From positions 1 to 59,361 of the forward strand of contig JANTGF010000014.1 in the NCBI GenBank assembly GCA_024763075.1: a stretch of 59,361 nucleotides of DNA. Direction: 5' to 3'. The notes beneath the pieces are model-generated. The model was not told where the DNA came from and searched no databases. It saw only the letters and a list, made by a program, of their open reading frames with translations. This DNA is from Bacteroidales bacterium. GTDB taxonomy: Bacteria; Bacteroidota; Bacteroidia; Bacteroidales; VadinHA17. This document shows, one piece after another, positions 55,559-59,361 of the stretch (its first letter is position 1; each line of letters begins with the position of its first letter). The translations under genes were made by a program, and so were the position numbers.

Positions 55559-56386
55559 TCAACCTTTTTCTTCTTCCTCCGGATTAAGATCTGAGCCACA
55601 ATATTTACAATATTTCGCATCCAGGTCATGTCCTTCTTTCAGGCACTCGGGGCAGGTTTGGGTGGTTACTGTTTTATGCTTTGTACGGGTGATCTCCGCT
55701 GTAACTATTCCCGTTGGAACCGCAATAATTGAATAACCAAGGATCATTACAATACTGGCAAAAAACTGCCCGATGTTTGTAACAGGGGCAATGTCTCCAT
55801 AGCCTACGGTAGTTAGAGTAACAATGGCCCAGTAAATACTTTTCGGAATACTTGTAAAACCGTGTTCTTCACCTTCTACCAGATACATCATTGTACCGAT
55901 AACAATAACAATTGTAAGTATGGTAAACAAAAATAAGGTGATTTTATGACGGCTTGCTTTCAATGCACGCATCAAATGATTGCCTTCAGATGTGTACCGG
56001 GTTAATTTGAATAACCGGAATATTCGTAATAACCGAAGTGCCCTGATAATAAGCATCCCGTGTGCTCCGGCAAAAAAGATTTCCAGAAAGCTCGGAAGGA
56101 TCGCCATAAAGTCAATGATGCCGTAAAAACTAAAAATATACTTAAAAGGATGCCGGACGATCCATATCCGTAAAAAATATTCAAGGGTAAAGAAAAACGT
56201 AACAATCCATTCAATAATAATTAATGCTTTCCCATATTTGGTAAAGATGGATGAAACACTTTCAAGCATTACAGCTAATATGCTGATTATGATAAGTATA
56301 AGCAGGAAGACGTCAAATGCTTTTCCGGCCTTTGTATCAGCTTCAAATATTATTTCATATAACTTGTGTTTTACTTTGTAGGTCAT
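55559..56386 (-). CDS. voltage-gated potassium channel with C-terminal zinc ribbon
   Basis: A 275-residue six-helix channel. The S4 segment carries Arg every third position (R115, R118, R121, R124, then K127 and R130), the S5-S6 pore has the K+ selectivity filter TVGYGD (193-198), and the protein ends in a zinc-ribbon-like motif with C245, C248, C260 and C263 (CPEC...CKYC). It resembles KvAP/Kch-like prokaryotic channels; the zinc ribbon is outside the usual channel core and may be a cytoplasmic regulator. The 200 bases upstream hold nothing I can name. Confidence 0.94.
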   Translation of the reverse strand: MTYKVKHKLYEIIFEADTKAGKAFDVFLLILIIISILAVMLESVSSIFTKYGKALIIIEWIVTFFFTLEYFLRIWIVRHPFKYIFSFYGIIDFMAILPSFLEIFFAGAHGMLIIRALRLLRIFRLFKLTRYTSEGNHLMRALKASRHKITLFLFTILTIVIVIGTMMYLVEGEEHGFTSIPKSIYWAIVTLTTVGYGDIAPVTNIGQFFASIVMILGYSIIAVPTGIVTAEITRTKHKTVTTQTCPECLKEGHDLDAKYCKYCGSDLNPEEEEKG

Positions 56387-56587
56387 TTCCTTTGGGTTTT
56401 TGACAGCATTAAAGATAAAAATTATTATAGAATAAACAGAGGATGCAATAGATTTGAAACTTCTTTACTTTTTTTGAGTATTAAAATAGAAGAGTGTGCG
56501 GGTAGATACAATTTTTTGAATTGTTTATCCATTCCCGAATGATCTCAGGGCTTCGTAATGTATTTAATATTTTGACGCTATTACAAT

Positions 56588-58126
56588 ATGCTTGTAAAGA
56601 CTTTTGGTAGTGCTGTTTATGGAATAAAGGCAACTACCGTAACGGTAGAAGTAAATGTTTCGAGAGGAATCCGTTTTCTACTGGTTGGATTACCCGATAA
56701 TGCGGTAAAGGAGAGTCAGCACCGGATGGTTTCTGCTTTTGGTAACCTGGATTATAAATGGCCGGGTAAGCAGATAGTGATAAATATGGCCCCGGCAGAT
56801 ATTAAAAAGGAAGGTTCTGCTTATGATCTTACTATTGCGGTTGGAATACTTGCTGCCTCTGAGCAGTTGACTCCTGATGTACTGGAAGATTATCTGATCA
56901 TGGGGGAATTGTCTCTTGATGGTGGCTTGCAACCCATAAAAGGAGCACTGCCCATTGCACTTCAGGCAAAAGCTGAGGGATTCAAAGGATTTATTCTTCC
57001 GGAAAAGAATGCTGCCGAGGCTGCTGTAGTGGAAGGACTGGAAGTATATGGAGCACACAACCTGAGGGAGGTTGTGGAGTTTTTAGACGGCAACAGGCAG
57101 ATGGAAAGAAAAGTGGTTGACCTGAAGGCTATGTTTGAAGCAAATGTGGATAATTATCTGTTTGATTTTGAAGATGTAAAAGGACAGGAAACCGTTAAGC
57201 GGGCGTTGGAAATTGCTGCAGCAGGCGGACATAATGCAATAATGATAGGTCCTCCCGGAGCTGGTAAAACAATGTTAGCGAAGCGATTACCAACCATCAT
57301 GCCCACTTTGAGCCTGGATGAGGCACTGGAAACTACAAAAATCCATTCCGTTGCCGGAAAAATAGAAAAGGAAGATTCTTTGATCACCAGAAGGCCCTTC
57401 CGTTCACCACATCACACGATTTCTGATGTTGCCCTGGTTGGTGGGGGTGCCTGGCCACAGCCGGGAGAAATTTCCCTGGCACACAACGGTGTTTTGTTTC
57501 TGGATGAATTACCGGAATTTAAAAGAACCGTTCTCGAAGTAATGCGTCAACCTCTGGAAGACCGGGTTATCACGATTTCCAGGGCAAGGTTTACAGTGGA
57601 ATATCCGGCAAGTTTTATGATGATTGCTTCCATGAACCCCTGTCCCTGTGGCTATTATAACCATCCCGAGAAGGAATGTGTCTGTTCTCCGGGCATTGTA
57701 CAGAAATATCTAAATAAAATTTCCGGTCCTTTACTTGACCGAATTGATATTCATATTGAAGTGATCCCGGTTCCTTTTGAGAAACTGGCTGAAGCCCGGA
57801 AAGCGGAAAGCAGTAGCATTATCAGGGAAAGGGTTATAAATGCAAGAAAAATTCAGGAAGAAAGGTTTCAGGATAATCCCGGCCTGTTCAGCAATGCCCA
57901 GATGTCATCCAAAATGCTGGGTAGATATTGTGCGCTGGAAAAGGAAGGGCTGGAGATGCTAAAAATTGCCATGAACAAACTGGGGCTCTCTGCCCGAGCT
58001 TACGATCGCATCTTGAAAGTTTCGCGAACTATTGCCGACCTGGAAGCCAGCGAACACATTCAGAACCACCATCTTGCAGAGGCCATCAATTACCGCAGCC
58101 TTGACCGGGAAAACTGGGCGGGCTAA
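56588..58126 (+). CDS. YifB/ComM-family AAA+ ATPase (Mg-chelatase-like)
   Basis: A 512-residue protein with an N-terminal Lon-like fold (about 1-165), a central AAA+ domain with Walker A GPPGAGKT (221-228) and the helicase features FRSPHHTISDVALVGGG and FLDELPEF, and the C-terminal zinc-binding/VWA-type part with PCPCGYYNHPEKEC. The family helps integrate DNA taken up in natural transformation (ComM helicase). No com genes are nearby. Confidence 0.95.
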   Translation: MLVKTFGSAVYGIKATTVTVEVNVSRGIRFLLVGLPDNAVKESQHRMVSAFGNLDYKWPGKQIVINMAPADIKKEGSAYDLTIAVGILAASEQLTPDVLEDYLIMGELSLDGGLQPIKGALPIALQAKAEGFKGFILPEKNAAEAAVVEGLEVYGAHNLREVVEFLDGNRQMERKVVDLKAMFEANVDNYLFDFEDVKGQETVKRALEIAAAGGHNAIMIGPPGAGKTMLAKRLPTIMPTLSLDEALETTKIHSVAGKIEKEDSLITRRPFRSPHHTISDVALVGGGAWPQPGEISLAHNGVLFLDELPEFKRTVLEVMRQPLEDRVITISRARFTVEYPASFMMIASMNPCPCGYYNHPEKECVCSPGIVQKYLNKISGPLLDRIDIHIEVIPVPFEKLAEARKAESSSIIRERVINARKIQEERFQDNPGLFSNAQMSSKMLGRYCALEKEGLEMLKIAMNKLGLSARAYDRILKVSRTIADLEASEHIQNHHLAEAINYRSLDRENWAG

Positions 58127-58402
58127 GGAACAAACTTTAAAATATCGAATTGTTGCTGAGGATTTGTCACATAGTGTTCCCTTAGGGGCAATCCGTGCCA
58201 TTTATAACTTTAGTTGTTATTTACTGGAACCAGCCTGCCCGCAAAATTGCAGACCACCCCGTTATGACGTGATTTGCCTGGTTTTTCGTGTAGTACCCTG
58301 AGTTTGTCCCCCAAGGGAATCCCTGTGGGAGAAGGGTACTAAGACTACCCGTATATTACCAATAGCTTTGGGAATTTTTACATGTAAAATGAAAAAACTT
58401 GC

Positions 58403-58456
58403 TGTATTCAGCTCTGAAAAGGGCACTATATTTAAGCCTGGGGTGAAACCCCGGGT
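58403..58456 (+). repeat. palindromic repeat family D, copy 1
   Basis: Contains CAGCTCTGAAAAGGGC, an AT-rich spacer and GGGGTGAAACCCC, in the order found inverted at 58932-58990. Confidence 0.6.
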
Positions 58457-58596
58457 ATTGGAAAATAATGTAATCCCGGCGCTCTGAAATGCATTGCAAA
58501 AAGTCAATGTCGGATAGCGCCGGGATGATATGAGATTCTTCAATCCATGCCATCAAGGTGGTTATTGTATGCTTACAACCACAGAGTGGTTGAATG

Positions 58597-58627
58597 TCAG
58601 AAACCCCGGGTTTCAACCCGGGGACTA
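58597..58627. repeat. palindromic repeat family D, copy 2 (core only)
   Basis: CCCCGGGTTTCAACCCGGGG forms a near-perfect hairpin and lacks the CTCTGAAA side module of the other copies. Confidence 0.65.
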
Positions 58628-58931
58628 GGGGAGCAGGATAAAAAGGTTTTGGCGGGGATTTTGCCAAAAGGGGGCACTGTGTGATGTAATGCAAAATCCA
58701 TGTCAAAACCGGAAACCTACCGGAATGACGGAGAATCCACTGCCACATGAAAGGATTTGTGCTGCAGTGGGGATGCATCGTGTCACATTCTCATAGAAGG
58801 AGAAACTTTATAAAGAGTTATCTGCAATAGTAAAGTCTTCCGGTTTAGCCAGGCGTTTTCAATTCCGGCCTTGTTTAACTATATTTTTCTGTAAGGCCTG
58901 ACAGAACGCCGGGTTCTTTTTACGGTTTATT

Positions 58932-58990
58932 AACCCCGGGTTGAAACCCGGGGCTATGATATTCCGCTCTTTCAGAGCCTGGGGTTTGCA
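58932..58990 (-). repeat. palindromic repeat family D, copy 3
   Basis: CCCCGGGTTGAAACCCGGGG followed by CTATGATATTCCGC and CTTTCAGAGCC. On the minus strand this gives GGCTCTGAAAG, spacer, GCCCCGGGTTTCAACCCGGGG-like palindrome, the same layout as copy 1. Confidence 0.65.
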
Positions 58991-59298
58991 ATTTGCTTTA
59001 TGCAGCATGAGTTTATAATATTATATACAAGCATACGAGTGTGCCTTGTTTACTGAGATAAGTACCAAACTCCTATTTATTCGACATTCAGAAGTTCATT
59101 GGCCTGTAATATACATGATTTTACCACTTATTTTTTTCCCCCGCCTTCTGCAATTGGCTCGGAGAAGGTTTGTCGGATGTAATTGTTATTTAATGGTAGC
59201 ACGGATTTCAAATACGCGCCATCGTTGTAAATAATACATAATATTAATTGTATGAGAAAATATATTATGTAACTTTAACCTTTAACCAATTTTAAATT

Positions 59299-59361
59299 AT
59301 GATATTATTAGACCTAAATCCCAATCTTTCAATTATATTCTATAATTTTGTTGTATCCTTT
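59299..59361 (+). CDS. possible 5' end of a gene running off the window
   Basis: An ATG at 59299 opens a frame of 21 codons (MILLDLNPNLSIIFYNFVVS) with no stop before the window ends. It is preceded by an AT-rich leader ending TTTTAAATT. Too short to identify. Confidence 0.3.
   Translation, partial: MILLDLNPNLSIIFYNFVVSF

Larger units (their letters stand above)
58127..59298. other. 1.17-kb noncoding, repeat-rich region after yifB
   Basis: No convincing gene on either strand. It contains three related palindromic GGGG-CCCC hairpins (58403-58456, 58597-58627, 58932-58990; listed separately), a 7-bp stem CAACCAC/GTGGTTG at 58576-58592, and otherwise unique AT/GC-mixed sequence. A 140-codon frame on the minus strand (58356-58778) runs through the repeats and is not believed to be a gene. 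I see no transposase. Confidence 0.6.

Noticed and set aside
58356-58778. 140-codon minus-strand frame after yifB
   Set aside because: It runs through palindromic repeats, has irregular composition and no recognisable domain.
1-59361. CRISPR arrays, rRNA genes, intact insertion sequences, prophage
   Set aside because: No regularly spaced repeats, no rRNA-like sequence and no transposase, integrase or phage structural gene was seen.

Overview
The window is a compact, mostly chromosomal-core segment of a Bacteroidota genome (probably class Bacteroidia; the species cannot be read from sequence alone). The evidence is low GC, near absence of Shine-Dalgarno sites, many -7 promoter boxes of the Bacteroidota form TAnnTTTG, and typical gene neighbours: sppA-lpxK-purine nucleoside phosphorylase, tRNA-Glu-rpsT, mutL followed by two rhomboid proteases, rpsP-rimM with an acidic C-terminal S16 tail, two-subunit methylmalonyl-CoA mutase, a TonB protein and several beta-barrel or T9SS-style surface proteins.

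Layout. 1-5.7 kb: 5' end of a TerB-like/ABC protein, an EEP-family hydrolase, purQ, an M1 aminopeptidase, a small unknown gene, then a tRNA-Ala locus with a GIY-YIG gene and a second, broken copy of the tRNA 3' half. 5.9-14.2 kb: tonB-like, lipoprotein, hflX, asd, a lamin-tail surface protein, MFS transporter. 14.2-26.3 kb: PNP, lpxK, sppA, folK, a FemAB/GNAT-like protein, radC, rpsT, tRNA-Glu, zupT, mpl, an MBL hydrolase, two small membrane proteins, a thioredoxin-like protein. 26.6-38.7 kb: methylmalonyl-CoA mutase subunits, fumC, arsC-like, prfB with its programmed frameshift, recX, prmC, ribD, a LOG-family protein, trxA. 38.7-50.2 kb: dnaE, rpsP, rimM, a DUF2807 protein, tsaC-like, glycosyltransferase, dapD, an S9 peptidase, a carboxypeptidase-regulatory-like protein. 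50.2-58.1 kb: threonine dehydratase, two rhomboids, mutL, a small membrane protein, a K+ channel, yifB/comM. 58.1-59.3 kb is noncoding and rich in palindromic repeats.

Functions that link up: prfB and prmC (release factor and its methylase) lie about 0.8 kb apart; fumC and methylmalonyl-CoA mutase serve the succinate/propionate branch of carbon metabolism; asd, dapD and mpl all serve diaminopimelate and peptidoglycan; lpxK and the WaaE-like glycosyltransferase serve LPS; radC, recX, mutL, dnaE and comM act in DNA replication, repair and uptake.

The most interesting locus is 5.1-5.7 kb: a lone GIY-YIG nuclease gene lies between an intact tRNA-Ala and a duplicated 3' half of the same tRNA. That duplicate is itself split, at the edge of the T loop, by an 84-bp element made of two hairpins. 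This looks like a minimal tRNA-targeting element. Other points: several dispersed intergenic repeat families, the prfB frameshift with an internal Shine-Dalgarno-like sequence, and a gene (18848-19807) without a normal start codon.
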